Shown here piece after piece: positions 42,833 through 51,834 of a stretch of 64,000 nt of DNA. The stretch comes from Bdellovibrionales bacterium. Its GTDB lineage: Bacteria; Bdellovibrionota; Bdellovibrionia; Bdellovibrionales; UBA1609. Each line of letters starts with the position of its first letter. Position 1 is the first letter of the stretch. The stretch lies in the NCBI GenBank assembly GCA_016716765.1, contig JADJVA010000006.1, forward strand, positions 62,001 through 126,000. Reading direction: 5' to 3'. The notes under the pieces are model-generated. The model saw only the letters and a list, made by a program, of their open reading frames with translations, was not told the DNA's origin and did not search any database. Position numbers and translations under genes: made by a program.

Positions 42833-43876
42833 ATGTATCCGTTTAGCAACTTGGTCTTTGAAGGTGGGGGAGTTAAGGGTTTGGCCTATGTGGGAGCAAT
42901 GGAAGTTCTTCAGGCCGAGGGGATATTGGGTCATATTCACCGAGTCGGAGGAACCAGTGCGGGGGCAATCAATGCCACTCTATTTGCGCTGGGGTATTCG
43001 CTTTCTGAGCAGAATGAAATATTGCATGGGATGAATTTCAAAGGTTTCATGGATGATGAATGGGGTGTTGTTCGTGATTCCGAGCGATTATTGACCCACT
43101 TTGGTTGGTACAAGGGTGATTTCTTTCATCAATGGATTTCAAAACTGATTGAGGAAAAGACGGGAAGCCCAACTTATACTTTCGGTGATCTTTGGTTGGA
43201 CGATGGTCCCGAGCTATATATGTGTGCCACCAACGTCTCAACCGGCTACATGGAGATATTTTCTCATGAGCTCACTCCAGCGGTTACCATTGCGGATGCG
43301 GTTCGTGCCTCAATGTCGATACCCCTTTTTTTTCAAGCGGTTCGCGGGGCATCGAAAAGTTGGCTGATTGATGGTGGAGTGCTTTGCAATTATCCTATTA
43401 AGCTTTTTGACCGCTTAAAGTATATTTCGCCGATTGAGCAGGAAACCTACGCTCGATTCACTGACTACTACAAGGCTCACAATTCTTCGGATCAAACGAA
43501 TAAATCCAATCCTTGGATTTTCAATCGCCAAACTCTTGGGTTTCGATTGGATTCCAAAAAGGAGATCGGGATATTGAGAGATGAGCAAAAACCTGAGGTT
43601 CGGGAAATCAATGACCTATTTGATTTTGTTAAATGCCTCATGACCACTTTGATTGATGCTCAGGATAATAGCCATCTTCATTCAGACGACTGGCAGCGAA
43701 CAGTTTACATTGATACCTTAGGAGTTGGAACAACTGACTTCGATATCAGCGATGGAAAGAAGGCGGAACTGATTGCTTCGGGCAAGGCCCACACACAAAA
43801 ATATCTGGATTGGTGGAAACGGGAGCCGGAGATCGTAAATAAGCTTGCTCCGATCTCCGCATCCAAAGTGTCCTAA
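42833..43876 (+). CDS. Patatin-like phospholipase enclosed by inverted repeats
   Basis: 347 residues from ATG 42833, preceded by GGGGGG; an in-frame TTG at 42809 is less likely. Motifs: FEGGGVKG (oxyanion hole) near residues 9-16, GTSAG at about 38-42 (catalytic Ser, GxSxG) and DGGVLCNYP near 179 (catalytic Asp, DGG). There is no signal peptide, so it is cytoplasmic or delivered by another route, as for some secreted patatins. It should hydrolyse acyl esters of phospholipids. Patatins occur in predation and in anti-phage or toxin settings; nothing here proves either. It is the only gene inside the repeat pair. Confidence 0.88.
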   Translation: MYPFSNLVFEGGGVKGLAYVGAMEVLQAEGILGHIHRVGGTSAGAINATLFALGYSLSEQNEILHGMNFKGFMDDEWGVVRDSERLLTHFGWYKGDFFHQWISKLIEEKTGSPTYTFGDLWLDDGPELYMCATNVSTGYMEIFSHELTPAVTIADAVRASMSIPLFFQAVRGASKSWLIDGGVLCNYPIKLFDRLKYISPIEQETYARFTDYYKAHNSSDQTNKSNPWIFNRQTLGFRLDSKKEIGILRDEQKPEVREINDLFDFVKCLMTTLIDAQDNSHLHSDDWQRTVYIDTLGVGTTDFDISDGKKAELIASGKAHTQKYLDWWKREPEIVNKLAPISASKVS

Positions 43877-43913
43877 TTAAATTATCATAAACTGGCCCAC
43901 GATGATGTGGGTG

Positions 43914-44127
43914 AGGCTGGCCCGCAAGCCATCGGTGAATCTGTTGTATCCAAGATACGAGGAGCTGGCTGAACTAAATCTCAGGATTTCAGGATCGAGT
44001 TCGGCTTGGTGCAGTGCTCACAACGGGAGCACTGCTGCCGGACGCATGTTTGAAGATCCTGGATTCCTGAGATTTGGTTCAGCCAGGTACCCTCGGAGTT
44101 TGGAACAACAAGCAAGCAGGCCAGTTT
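43914..44127. repeat. Right ~215-bp inverted repeat
   Basis: Mirror copy of 42423-42638. It starts 37 bp after the patatin stop and runs into the stop codon of the convergent barrel gene (TAA at 44126-44128). The arms are inverted relative to the left copy. The central acaacgg loop keeps the same plus-strand orientation in both, so the loop alone appears flipped. The stem here is slightly shortened on its left side (ggtgcagtgctc). Confidence 0.85.
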
Positions 44128-44677
44128 AAAAATTCAAAGCAAAAACTATGTAGGGGAGACTGTACGAATTGGTGACATCTACAGTCGTTTCACTTCCGCC
44201 TGTTTCATATTTTGTGTATTTGAAGCTTCGATAGGTCAATTGTGGGCCAATGGCGAAGGTGGTGTTGATAGACCAGAGATAGGCGAGATCTACGCCGATT
44301 CCACTGCCACCGGTCAATTGGCTCGTCGCGCTCAGCTCATCTTCAGCGCTCAGAAAATAATGTGCGGTCAGTTGCCAGCCACTCGATCTGTAACCAATAG
44401 AGACTCCAAGATAATTGCTCGACACGTCGTTTGTTCCATCATCTTCGCCCACGACTCCATAAATACCACCAAGATAAAGCCCGCTTGCCATGCTGTAACC
44501 GAATCCCAAGTCATAATTTAGCTGCGTCCCACTTCCAGTTCCTCCTCCGATATCAGTAAGGTCGTATTTGTGTGTTGAGTGAAAGACTGCAGCATTTATC
44601 GAAAATCCGGCTTGATCTGCTGCAAAGGCCTCCAGGGATAGAAACAAAACTGTCATGGCGACAACTAGAATTCTCAT
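44126..44677 (-). CDS. Small outer-membrane barrel protein
   Basis: 183 residues from ATG 44677 with GGAG upstream; a much longer frame to 44992 overlaps the aldehyde dehydrogenase gene and lacks a signal peptide at its start. The signal peptide is residues 1-20 (ILVVAMTVLFLSLEAFAA). The mature sequence shows eight or so alternating strands (NYDLGFGYSMASGLYLGGIYG, YRSSGWQLTAHYFLS) and ends FALNF with the terminal Phe of BAM substrates. Related in style to small OmpW/OmpA-like barrels. Function unknown. Its stop codon overlaps the end of the right inverted repeat. Confidence 0.78.
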   Translation of the reverse strand: MRILVVAMTVLFLSLEAFAADQAGFSINAAVFHSTHKYDLTDIGGGTGSGTQLNYDLGFGYSMASGLYLGGIYGVVGEDDGTNDVSSNYLGVSIGYRSSGWQLTAHYFLSAEDELSATSQLTGGSGIGVDLAYLWSINTTFAIGPQLTYRSFKYTKYETGGSETTVDVTNSYSLPYIVFALNF

Positions 44678-44765
44678 AGGTGTGACTCCTCGCTGAAAAT
44701 TTGAAATCCTCTCTTCATGGTGCCACAGGATTGGTATCAGCCCAATCGGATTTTGATTCTTCTTC

Positions 44766-46130
44766 TCAGTAGACCAAGTGCCAGGCTTTGGGTTGCAAAA
44801 ATGAGCGAATTCCAAGAAGAGAGAGTGTCGAACCCATTCCCGATCCCTTGCGACCGGTCCAGGGCAGGCGTGGGCTGACGCGATCACAACAGTTCCAATA
44901 GACCGAACCAGCATCAAGCTGCTCAAGGATCCCTTCTGCCTCTTCCCTGTCTGAGGTATAAACTCCAGCCGTGAGTCCATATGAAGAATCATTCATCAAC
45001 TGAATGGCTTCGTCGTCACTTCGTACTCCTTGAATTCCAATGATGGGTCCGAAACTCTCCTCCATCATCACCTGCATACTATGATCGACTTTGGTCAAGA
45101 CCGTCGGTTCAAAAAAGCCCGAGTGCTCAGACCAAACCTTTCCTCCGGTCAATACTTGTGCTCCCTTGGAAAGGGCGTCAGCGACCTGCCTTTTTAAAAT
45201 TTCAATTTGTTGGGGTCGAGTCAAAGGACCAATATAGGTTTCTGATTTTGACGGATCGCCCAGTTTAAAATTATTTACCGTCTTTAGAAAATGATAATTA
45301 AAATCCTGGTAAACTTCTTCGTGAACATAGATTCGCTCAACTGAACAGCAGCTCTGTCCGGTGTTATAGAAGGCGCCATCTGCGATCCCTTCAGCGGCCA
45401 CCTTTACATTTGCATCTGGTCGCACATAGACTGGATCTTTGCCACCCAACTCGAATTGGGTTCTTACGAACCTACTTGCAGTCATTTGGGAAATTGCCTT
45501 TCCCGTCTCATGGCTCCCCGTAAAAAAGACTCCTTGTATATTCTGTTTGAGGAGGATTTCTCCTTGAGCTCTGGTTCCTACAACGACGTTAAATACCCCA
45601 TCAGGGAGGCCGGCCAATTTGAGGAGTTTTTCAAATTGAAGTCCCGTCAAGGTGCTGTATTCGGATGGCTTATAGAGCACTGTGTTTCCGGTGAGTATCG
45701 CTGGGATAAATACGTTCGTGCCGACAAAATACGGGTAATTCCAAGCCGAAATGTTGGCAATAACTCCAAGCGGTTCCCATGTCATTTTTTCTTCGTTGGC
45801 TGGAGTCGTCAAGAATGTTTCGCCTTTGAGTGCCGATTCTATATTTTGAAGAAAAAAATCCAATCGCCCTTGGGTGCCTTTTATTTCATTGAGAGCTTGC
45901 TGGATGGGCTTTCCCATTTCCTGTGACAGCAACTCGGCCAAACTTTCAGCCCTATCTTCGAGCAAAACCCGAAATCTGCCGATGATTTCCATTCTTCGCA
46001 CCAGAGGGGAAAGACGCCATTGATTGAAAGCGAGCGCAGCCCTTGTTGCCTTTTGTTTGATTGAGGCCTCGGTGTCAACGGGAACCTCTTGAATGAGTTG
46101 AAGTGTGTAGGGATTCACAATCTTTAGCAT
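44766..46130 (-). CDS. NAD(P)-dependent aldehyde dehydrogenase
   Basis: 454 residues with AGGAG before the ATG. ALDH fold: NISAWNYPYFVG, GNTVLYKPSEYS (cofactor Lys), FTGSHETGKAI, FELGGKDPVYV (general base Glu) and GQSCCSVER with the catalytic Cys near residue 258. It is the last gene of a four-gene minus-strand operon, 15 bp after the PuuD-like gene. In the predicted route it oxidises a gamma-glutamylated amino-aldehyde to the acid. The exact substrate is inferred from context only. Confidence 0.9.
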   Translation of the reverse strand: MLKIVNPYTLQLIQEVPVDTEASIKQKATRAALAFNQWRLSPLVRRMEIIGRFRVLLEDRAESLAELLSQEMGKPIQQALNEIKGTQGRLDFFLQNIESALKGETFLTTPANEEKMTWEPLGVIANISAWNYPYFVGTNVFIPAILTGNTVLYKPSEYSTLTGLQFEKLLKLAGLPDGVFNVVVGTRAQGEILLKQNIQGVFFTGSHETGKAISQMTASRFVRTQFELGGKDPVYVRPDANVKVAAEGIADGAFYNTGQSCCSVERIYVHEEVYQDFNYHFLKTVNNFKLGDPSKSETYIGPLTRPQQIEILKRQVADALSKGAQVLTGGKVWSEHSGFFEPTVLTKVDHSMQVMMEESFGPIIGIQGVRSDDEAIQLMNDSSYGLTAGVYTSDREEAEGILEQLDAGSVYWNCCDRVSPRLPWTGRKGSGMGSTLSLLGIRSFLQPKAWHLVY

Positions 46131-46145
46131 TGGTCAGGTCTCCTG

Positions 46146-46955
46146 TTATTTTCTATCTTGTTGATGAGCAATTTTACTGAAATTTGCTCGTCGATATTCA
46201 ATGGCCTGTAAAAAACTTTTCATGAGCTGACTCTCGGGCAGCAGATCTGCGGGGCCTGCCGTGAATTCGGGGTGCCACTGAACACCCAAGATATACGGTG
46301 ATGAATCAGCGGGAGAGGGCAGCATGGCTTCATGACGTATGGCTTCGATGACACCATCGTCAAGGCTTGTTGCTTCAACAATCAATTCTTTGGCAAGTTT
46401 TTTTATTCCTTGATGATGCACAGAGTTTACCTTCGCTAGAGGTGTATTTGGATAAATCTGGGAGAGAAATCCATTTGATTCAAGGTTGATCTGATGCCAG
46501 TGCTCATCGTAAAGATCTTTGTCTCTGTGAATTTTAGCTTTTTTATTCTGAGTGTTGAGGTCCTGATAGAGAGAACCTCCCTCGGCGACATTTATTATTT
46601 GAAGGCCTCTGCAGATTCCGAGAACAGGCAGTCCTATTGCCTTTGCTTCGCGGTAGAGCTTTATTTCATATTGATCCCTAATTCTATCGCCAGGCCAAAT
46701 ATCGCTGATGGGTTCTTCGAAGTAGCTCGAAGGGGCGACGTCAGCTCCTCCGTGCAGAATCAAGCCGTCGGTGAATTTCAGAATCTCCCTTGTTGTTAGA
46801 CCGCGAGATTCTGTTGGAAGCAACACGGGAAAAGCTCCATGGTTCATTACCCAGTGGGCCATCGACTGTTCATAATAGAGAAGAGTCTTTTTTGAAAAGG
46901 TCGCGCGTTCAGGATCTGGATGTAGAAAACAGGAACTGATTCCCACTCGTATCAT
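46146..46955 (-). CDS. Class I glutamine-amidotransferase-like gamma-glutamyl hydrolase (PuuD type)
   Basis: 269 residues; its start overlaps the previous stop (ATGA). The GATase1 hydrolase motifs are visible: LHGGADVAPSSY, LGICRGLQIIN (nucleophile Cys) and GVQWHPEF (catalytic His and Glu). Members such as PuuD remove the gamma-glutamyl group from gamma-glutamyl-GABA. In this operon it would release glutamate and the free amino acid made by the two dehydrogenases. Cytoplasmic. Confidence 0.9.
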   Translation of the reverse strand: MIRVGISSCFLHPDPERATFSKKTLLYYEQSMAHWVMNHGAFPVLLPTESRGLTTREILKFTDGLILHGGADVAPSSYFEEPISDIWPGDRIRDQYEIKLYREAKAIGLPVLGICRGLQIINVAEGGSLYQDLNTQNKKAKIHRDKDLYDEHWHQINLESNGFLSQIYPNTPLAKVNSVHHQGIKKLAKELIVEATSLDDGVIEAIRHEAMLPSPADSSPYILGVQWHPEFTAGPADLLPESQLMKSFLQAIEYRRANFSKIAHQQDRK

Positions 46956-48145
46956 TCGAGAATTCCCTCGTAGGCATTCCGAAAGATGGCGCGAAAATCA
47001 TTTTCTGTAACGGGGACAGGGTTTGTTTGATGGCATCCGTCCTGAATTGCGACTTCAACTAAGTTGTCTAGCTGATCTTTTCGGACCCCAATCTCTTTGA
47101 GCGTGTGAGGAATTCCAATTTCGCGTCGGAGCCGGATGATCCATTCAATAAATTTTTGAGGGGTTGCTGGAAGGATATTTGCGGCTTGAGCGAGACGAAC
47201 AAAGCGATCGGGAACAGCTCGACTATTAAAAAGCATGGCGTAAGGAAGAAGGACTCCGTTTGCCAATCCGTGATGTGTGTCACAGACCGTGCTGAGAGCG
47301 TGAGCGCAGGAATGAGTCACTCCCAGACCCTTCTGGAAGGCTACAGCTCCCATGTATGCGGCATTCATGATCATGCCCCGCACATTCAGAAAATCTGTTT
47401 TGTCTTTTGGTGGTGCTTTAGCCATTGACACACAGGTCTTTAGATTTTGGGCGATGAGGCGAACTCCTTCGAGGGCAATGCCATCTGCCATTGGGTGAAA
47501 GCCAATGGCTAAAAAGGCCTCAATCAGATGAGTCAAAGCATCCATCCCCGTTGTGGCTGTAATATCGGGGGGCAGCGAAAGCGTCAGTTCAGGATCAACG
47601 TAGACCTCAGAAGGAAGCAAGCGTGGAGAAAAGAGGATCTTTTTAACCTTTGATTGATCATCAGAAACCACAGCGGAGCGACCGACCTCGCTTCCTGTGC
47701 CGGCCGTTGTAGGCAGGGCAAAAATGGGCGGAATTGGCTGATCAATGGGAAGTCCATTTGGCTTCCCATCTTCGTAGTCAAAAAGGTCTCCGGGATGATT
47801 GACCATCAGAGCAATCGCTTTTGCCACATCTAGGACGGCCCCTCCGCCAATGGCTATAATGACTTCTGCCTTCGATTTTTTGTAACAGGAAACGCCTTCA
47901 GTTACCTGAGATTTTACCGGATTGCTCCAAATTCCATCAAATACTTCCACTGTGATCCCAGACTGCGAGAGATTGCCTTTGAGTTCATTCAGAAATGGGA
48001 GTTTTGCGACTCCGCGATCTGTCACAATCAAGGCATGATGGAGCTTTCCCTGCTGCAGTGACTTCGTCAGCAGACGCCTGGCTCCCACGCCGTAGTGAAT
48101 TCGAGTTGGGTAGTTAAAATGCGATATGAGTTCCCCATTATTCAT
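46952..48145 (-). CDS. Iron-type (group III) alcohol dehydrogenase
   Basis: 397 residues with GGAG upstream of the ATG. Cofactor loop AIGGGAVLDVAKAIA, signature TTAGTGSEVGRSAVVSD, and the metal site TGMDALTHLIEAF, GVTHSCAHAL and DTHHGLANGVLLPY. It oxidises or reduces primary alcohols with NAD(P). It replaces the FAD oxidase PuuB of the classical putrescine route, which points to an amino alcohol rather than a diamine as the substrate. Sits 20 bp after the ligase gene and overlaps the hydrolase gene by 4 bp. Confidence 0.9.
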   Translation of the reverse strand: MNNGELISHFNYPTRIHYGVGARRLLTKSLQQGKLHHALIVTDRGVAKLPFLNELKGNLSQSGITVEVFDGIWSNPVKSQVTEGVSCYKKSKAEVIIAIGGGAVLDVAKAIALMVNHPGDLFDYEDGKPNGLPIDQPIPPIFALPTTAGTGSEVGRSAVVSDDQSKVKKILFSPRLLPSEVYVDPELTLSLPPDITATTGMDALTHLIEAFLAIGFHPMADGIALEGVRLIAQNLKTCVSMAKAPPKDKTDFLNVRGMIMNAAYMGAVAFQKGLGVTHSCAHALSTVCDTHHGLANGVLLPYAMLFNSRAVPDRFVRLAQAANILPATPQKFIEWIIRLRREIGIPHTLKEIGVRKDQLDNLVEVAIQDGCHQTNPVPVTENDFRAIFRNAYEGILE

Positions 48146-48165
48146 TGATTCATCTCCTCAGGTGA

Positions 48166-49530
48166 CTAAATGATTTCGAGGTAGCGACGACGCTCCCAGT
48201 CCGTTACAACTGATTGGGACTTTCTCCATTCCCAGTGTCGTGTTGAAGTAAAATGGCTGACGAAGTCTTCACCGAACATCTCCGCGGCCAGACTTGAACG
48301 AACCATTTTGTTAGTTGCCTTATAAAGATTATTGGGCAGGCGAGTTGATTCGGTATCGCCGTATCCGTTTCCGGTGACTTCGGGTTGAAGTGTGAGTTCA
48401 TTTTGGATGCCGTAGATGCCGCTGGCGATTGCAGCTGCGACGGCCAAGTAAGGATTTATGTCGGCCCCAGCAACTCGGGTTTCGAGACGGGTCGAAGTGG
48501 GGCGACCAGAAATCACGCGAAAGGCAGTTGTTCGATTGTCGAGACCCCAGTTGGCCCGGGTTGGAGCCCAATGTCCCTCAACGAGGCGCTTGTAGCTGTT
48601 TACGTTGGGAGCGAAGAGGGGCAGAATTTCTGGTAGGCAATGAATCTGTCCAGCTAGGTAGTGTTTAAATATTTTTGACATTTTATTGGTGCTATTTGGA
48701 TCAAAAAAAACGTTCTGTTTTTCATCGAGGGCCCAAAGACTCTGGTGAATGTGTCCTGAGCAGCCAGCAAGTTTTTCATTCCACTTTGCCATGAAGGAGG
48801 GGATGATTCCAAAGCGGCATCCAATCTCCTTTGCCCCGCTTTTGAAGAGAACGCCTCGGTCAGCAGCGGTCAACGCGTCGGTCACGCTGATCGCGGCTTC
48901 GTAGACCCCTGGGCCAGTTTCAGTATGAAAGCCCTCGAGTGGAATCTGAAACGCTTCCATTTCGTCCATGAGGGCATTGACGTATTCATTTTCAAAACCG
49001 GTTCTGAGAAGAGAATATCCAAACATTCCAGGTGTGAGAGGTTCGGGTTGGTCAAAATTTTTATCATGGAGGGATTGGGGAGTTTCTCGAAAATTAAACC
49101 ACTCAAATTCCAATCCAACGCGCGGGAAGAATCCAAGAGCTTCTGTTCGCTTAATTACAGATTTGAGCAATTGCCGCGGACAAACGCGAAGAGGTTGCTG
49201 CTGCTCATCGAGAAAATGACCAAGAAAAAATGGGATATTATTATCCCAGGGCACTTCCCTGTAGGTGGATAGATCCAACTCAACAAGGGCATCGGGATAA
49301 CCCGTATGCCAACCGGTGAAGCGCACGTTATCATAGACGGCATCTGTCACATCCCATCCAAAAATAACATTGCAAAAACCAAAGCCATTTTCAAGGGCAG
49401 AGAAGAACTTATCCTTGTGGAGATACTTTCCGCGCAAGACCCCATCAATGTCTGTTACCGCTACCTTCACCTTGTGAGAGGGTGACTGGCGAACTTTTTC
49501 TAGGATTTCCTTTTGACTGGTATCATTCAA
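48166..49530 (-). CDS. Glutamine-synthetase-like gamma-glutamylamide ligase (PuuA/GlnA4 type)
   Basis: 454 residues with GGGGAGG before the ATG. Glutamine-synthetase fold: VTDIDGVLRGKY, GLEFEWFNF (metal Glu), ETGPGVYEAA, GCSGHIHQSLW (metal His), NRTTAFRV and RLETRVAGADINPYLA. The length and sequence style match the ligases that join glutamate to amines (PuuA, GlnA3/GlnA4) rather than classical GlnA. First gene of the operon; it would activate an amine or amino alcohol by forming a gamma-glutamylamide with ATP. Confidence 0.88.
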   Translation of the reverse strand: MNDTSQKEILEKVRQSPSHKVKVAVTDIDGVLRGKYLHKDKFFSALENGFGFCNVIFGWDVTDAVYDNVRFTGWHTGYPDALVELDLSTYREVPWDNNIPFFLGHFLDEQQQPLRVCPRQLLKSVIKRTEALGFFPRVGLEFEWFNFRETPQSLHDKNFDQPEPLTPGMFGYSLLRTGFENEYVNALMDEMEAFQIPLEGFHTETGPGVYEAAISVTDALTAADRGVLFKSGAKEIGCRFGIIPSFMAKWNEKLAGCSGHIHQSLWALDEKQNVFFDPNSTNKMSKIFKHYLAGQIHCLPEILPLFAPNVNSYKRLVEGHWAPTRANWGLDNRTTAFRVISGRPTSTRLETRVAGADINPYLAVAAAIASGIYGIQNELTLQPEVTGNGYGDTESTRLPNNLYKATNKMVRSSLAAEMFGEDFVSHFTSTRHWEWRKSQSVVTDWERRRYLEII

Positions 49531-49838
49531 GGTAACCTCCCCTTCATTGTGAGCAGAACAAGACGGACAAATGACTAGTTTGACAGTGCTTTGCAGAGAG
49601 ACCAGATCAAGATAGTAAAAAATGAGGGGGCCGTCCAGGTGTAAAAGAAGTTAGAATTTGACGAGCTGAATGATAATGAAGCTCTGCATCACCTCGACCA
49701 AAGGCTCGATTCACGGTGGGCTGGTTTGGAAAGCAAGCGTTCTCGGATATTTAACTAAGGAGACAGAGAAAATGGGTCGATATATTAATTGACCCTGTGT
49801 GATTTTTTGTGAAGCGCAGTCAAGGAACAGGATAGCTG
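49531..49838. other. 308-bp divergent region upstream of the ligase operon
   Basis: Separates the leftward amine/alkanolamine operon from the rightward cNMP-domain gene and should carry both promoters. I see ribosome binding sites at both edges (CTCC on the plus strand near 49535; AGGA near 49829). I see no clear operator, riboswitch or coding frame. Confidence 0.5.
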
Positions 49839-51656
49839 ATGAGTCGTGGGGCAAAAAAAATAGATTCAACTCAGGAGGCAGTTGCTTCGGCCTCTATCTT
49901 GAGAGAGCTGCATTTCTTTAAGCATTTTCCTGATCACCTACTAGATAAACTGAGTCGTCAGGTTCAGATCAAGACAGCTCCAGCGGGATCCGTGATTTTG
50001 ACTCAAGGACAAATAAATACAGATCTCTTTATCCTCTTGTCAGGAATCTTATCTGTTTCGGTCGATGGCGGTGTCGTAGCGAGATTGGATAAAAAGGGCG
50101 ACTTGGTGGGCGAAATGAGCGTAATTACGCACGAACCCGTTGCAGCCACCATTACAGCTGAGATGGAAACACAGATTATAATTTTGAGAGGAAAGGATTT
50201 TCTAGCCTTAGAGGGGACGAGCAGTGATGAATTTCAACATGCCTTGTTCCGCGTCTACGCCCATGATCTCTCGAACAAATTAAGAATAACGAATCAAAAA
50301 GCCAAATATTTTGAAGATCTAACGATGAAGCTAACTCAGGCTCAGAACGACCTGCGTGAAGTAAATAAGGGCTTAGAAATAAAGGTGGCCAGTCGAACTC
50401 TCGATCTAAATAAGCGCACACAGGATTTGCAGAAATCGCATCAAAAGCTTGAACAGCAAAATGCTGAACTGGTAGCAAGTCATAAAAAGATGGAAGAGTT
50501 GTATTTCACTCGGGAACTAACATTTCAAAAATTGGAAGAACTTTATAAGAATTCATTGATCCCCCTACAGATGACTTTGCTTCAGATCGAACAAAACAGT
50601 GTCGAGGGCAATCAGCAAGATCTCATTAAAACGGCTTCCCACGAGTTGAGTGATGTACTGAATTTATTAGAGCCAGTGGTTTCAATTTATTCTTCTCAGA
50701 AAGCAATGAAGAGTAAAAGGGTTCTCCTGGCAGAGTCTAACATGAAGTATCAGATGCTCGCCAAGATGGCTTTAGGGGGGACCGGGGTCGAGTTGGATAT
50801 AGCTTCAACTATTGAGGAGGGGAAGGCGGCCCTCTCTGGAAAATCCTATGATATCCTATTTGTATCAGCTGAAATGCTTCAGCTTTGTGATTTATCCCAG
50901 GCATTGAATCCTTCTATACAAATGGTTTTCATGACCTCTGATCGAATTGATCACTATCTCCCAGCTCTCAGAGAACACAAAGTGATGCCTCACATTGTCT
51001 CTCGAGATGAATATGATCGCACCTTTACTATAAAGAATATTGTAACTTCGGTAGCGAAGTTAGCGAGTGGTGATATTTTTGGGGTGAGCAAATATTTGGC
51101 TTGGGGTTCTGACTTAAAAACTGTTGAGGTTTCAAGGAGCGACAAGAGAGATCAATTGATTAACGATATGAGCCTTCACTTTGAGCAGCTAGGCATACGT
51201 CGAACAGTGAGAGATCGCGCCGCGACAGCACTTGAAGAAATGCTAATGAACGCGATCTATGATGCACCCGTAGGCAAAGATGGAAAGAGCCTCTATAACC
51301 ATCTTTCGCGTCTTGAATCGGTTTCCTTAAGTCCTGAGCATCAGGCTTCACTTCGCTATGGAACGGATGGAATGATTTTAGCGATTGCTGTCGAGGATCC
51401 ATTTGGTTCACTCGATGGTGATACTATTCTTAACTATTTGGATAAGTGCTACGGGGGAGTTGCAACGGAAACGGGTCACGACGGCAAGGTGGCGAAAGGC
51501 GGAGGCGGCCGAGGCCTCCACCAGATTATTGAGAACTCGGATTTGGTGGTTTTTAATATCCACTTTGGGTTTAGGACCGAAGTGATAGCCCTATTTAATG
51601 TCGATCCGAGAGGTGTTGGTCATAAGTTCCCCAGTTTTCATTTGTTCTCACAATAG
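49839..51656 (+). CDS. Signalling protein: cNMP-fold, coiled coil, receiver-like and HATPase-like domains
   Basis: 605 residues. Residues 20-140 are a cyclic-nucleotide-binding fold (GSVILTQGQINTDLFIL, GDLVGEMSVIT), but the phosphate-binding Arg of the usual P-R-x-A motif is missing (EPVAATITA), so cNMP binding is doubtful. A long coiled coil spans ~160-230. Residues 290-400 look like a receiver fold (KRVLLAESNM, YDILFVSAEM) without the phospho-Asp. The end has an RsbW/HATPase-type core (ALEEMLMNAIYDAP, GGGGRGLHQIIENSD). It may be a partner-switching kinase or scaffold. No transmembrane helix. Confidence 0.78.
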   Translation: MSRGAKKIDSTQEAVASASILRELHFFKHFPDHLLDKLSRQVQIKTAPAGSVILTQGQINTDLFILLSGILSVSVDGGVVARLDKKGDLVGEMSVITHEPVAATITAEMETQIIILRGKDFLALEGTSSDEFQHALFRVYAHDLSNKLRITNQKAKYFEDLTMKLTQAQNDLREVNKGLEIKVASRTLDLNKRTQDLQKSHQKLEQQNAELVASHKKMEELYFTRELTFQKLEELYKNSLIPLQMTLLQIEQNSVEGNQQDLIKTASHELSDVLNLLEPVVSIYSSQKAMKSKRVLLAESNMKYQMLAKMALGGTGVELDIASTIEEGKAALSGKSYDILFVSAEMLQLCDLSQALNPSIQMVFMTSDRIDHYLPALREHKVMPHIVSRDEYDRTFTIKNIVTSVAKLASGDIFGVSKYLAWGSDLKTVEVSRSDKRDQLINDMSLHFEQLGIRRTVRDRAATALEEMLMNAIYDAPVGKDGKSLYNHLSRLESVSLSPEHQASLRYGTDGMILAIAVEDPFGSLDGDTILNYLDKCYGGVATETGHDGKVAKGGGGRGLHQIIENSDLVVFNIHFGFRTEVIALFNVDPRGVGHKFPSFHLFSQ

Positions 51657-51834
51657 AGTCGTGCAGCCTCGCTTGAACACATGGATAGCCTTCATCTTAT
51701 TGATTTTATTATGTAATTTTAATATTTTGTCTTTTGTGATGAGATTAAAATGGGCGTTGCGCTTACAAATCAATAGTGTTAGATTGCCGCGATTCTTAAG
51801 GAACATTTAAACGAGTGGATCGAGAGTACAAGCC

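Noticed and set aside
43902..44129. 75-codon plus-strand frame across the right inverted repeat
   Set aside because: It is the mirror shadow of the same repeat with no start signal or family.
45456..45926. 156-codon plus-strand frame opposite the aldehyde dehydrogenase
   Set aside because: Shadow of a conserved gene with all ALDH motifs on the other strand.
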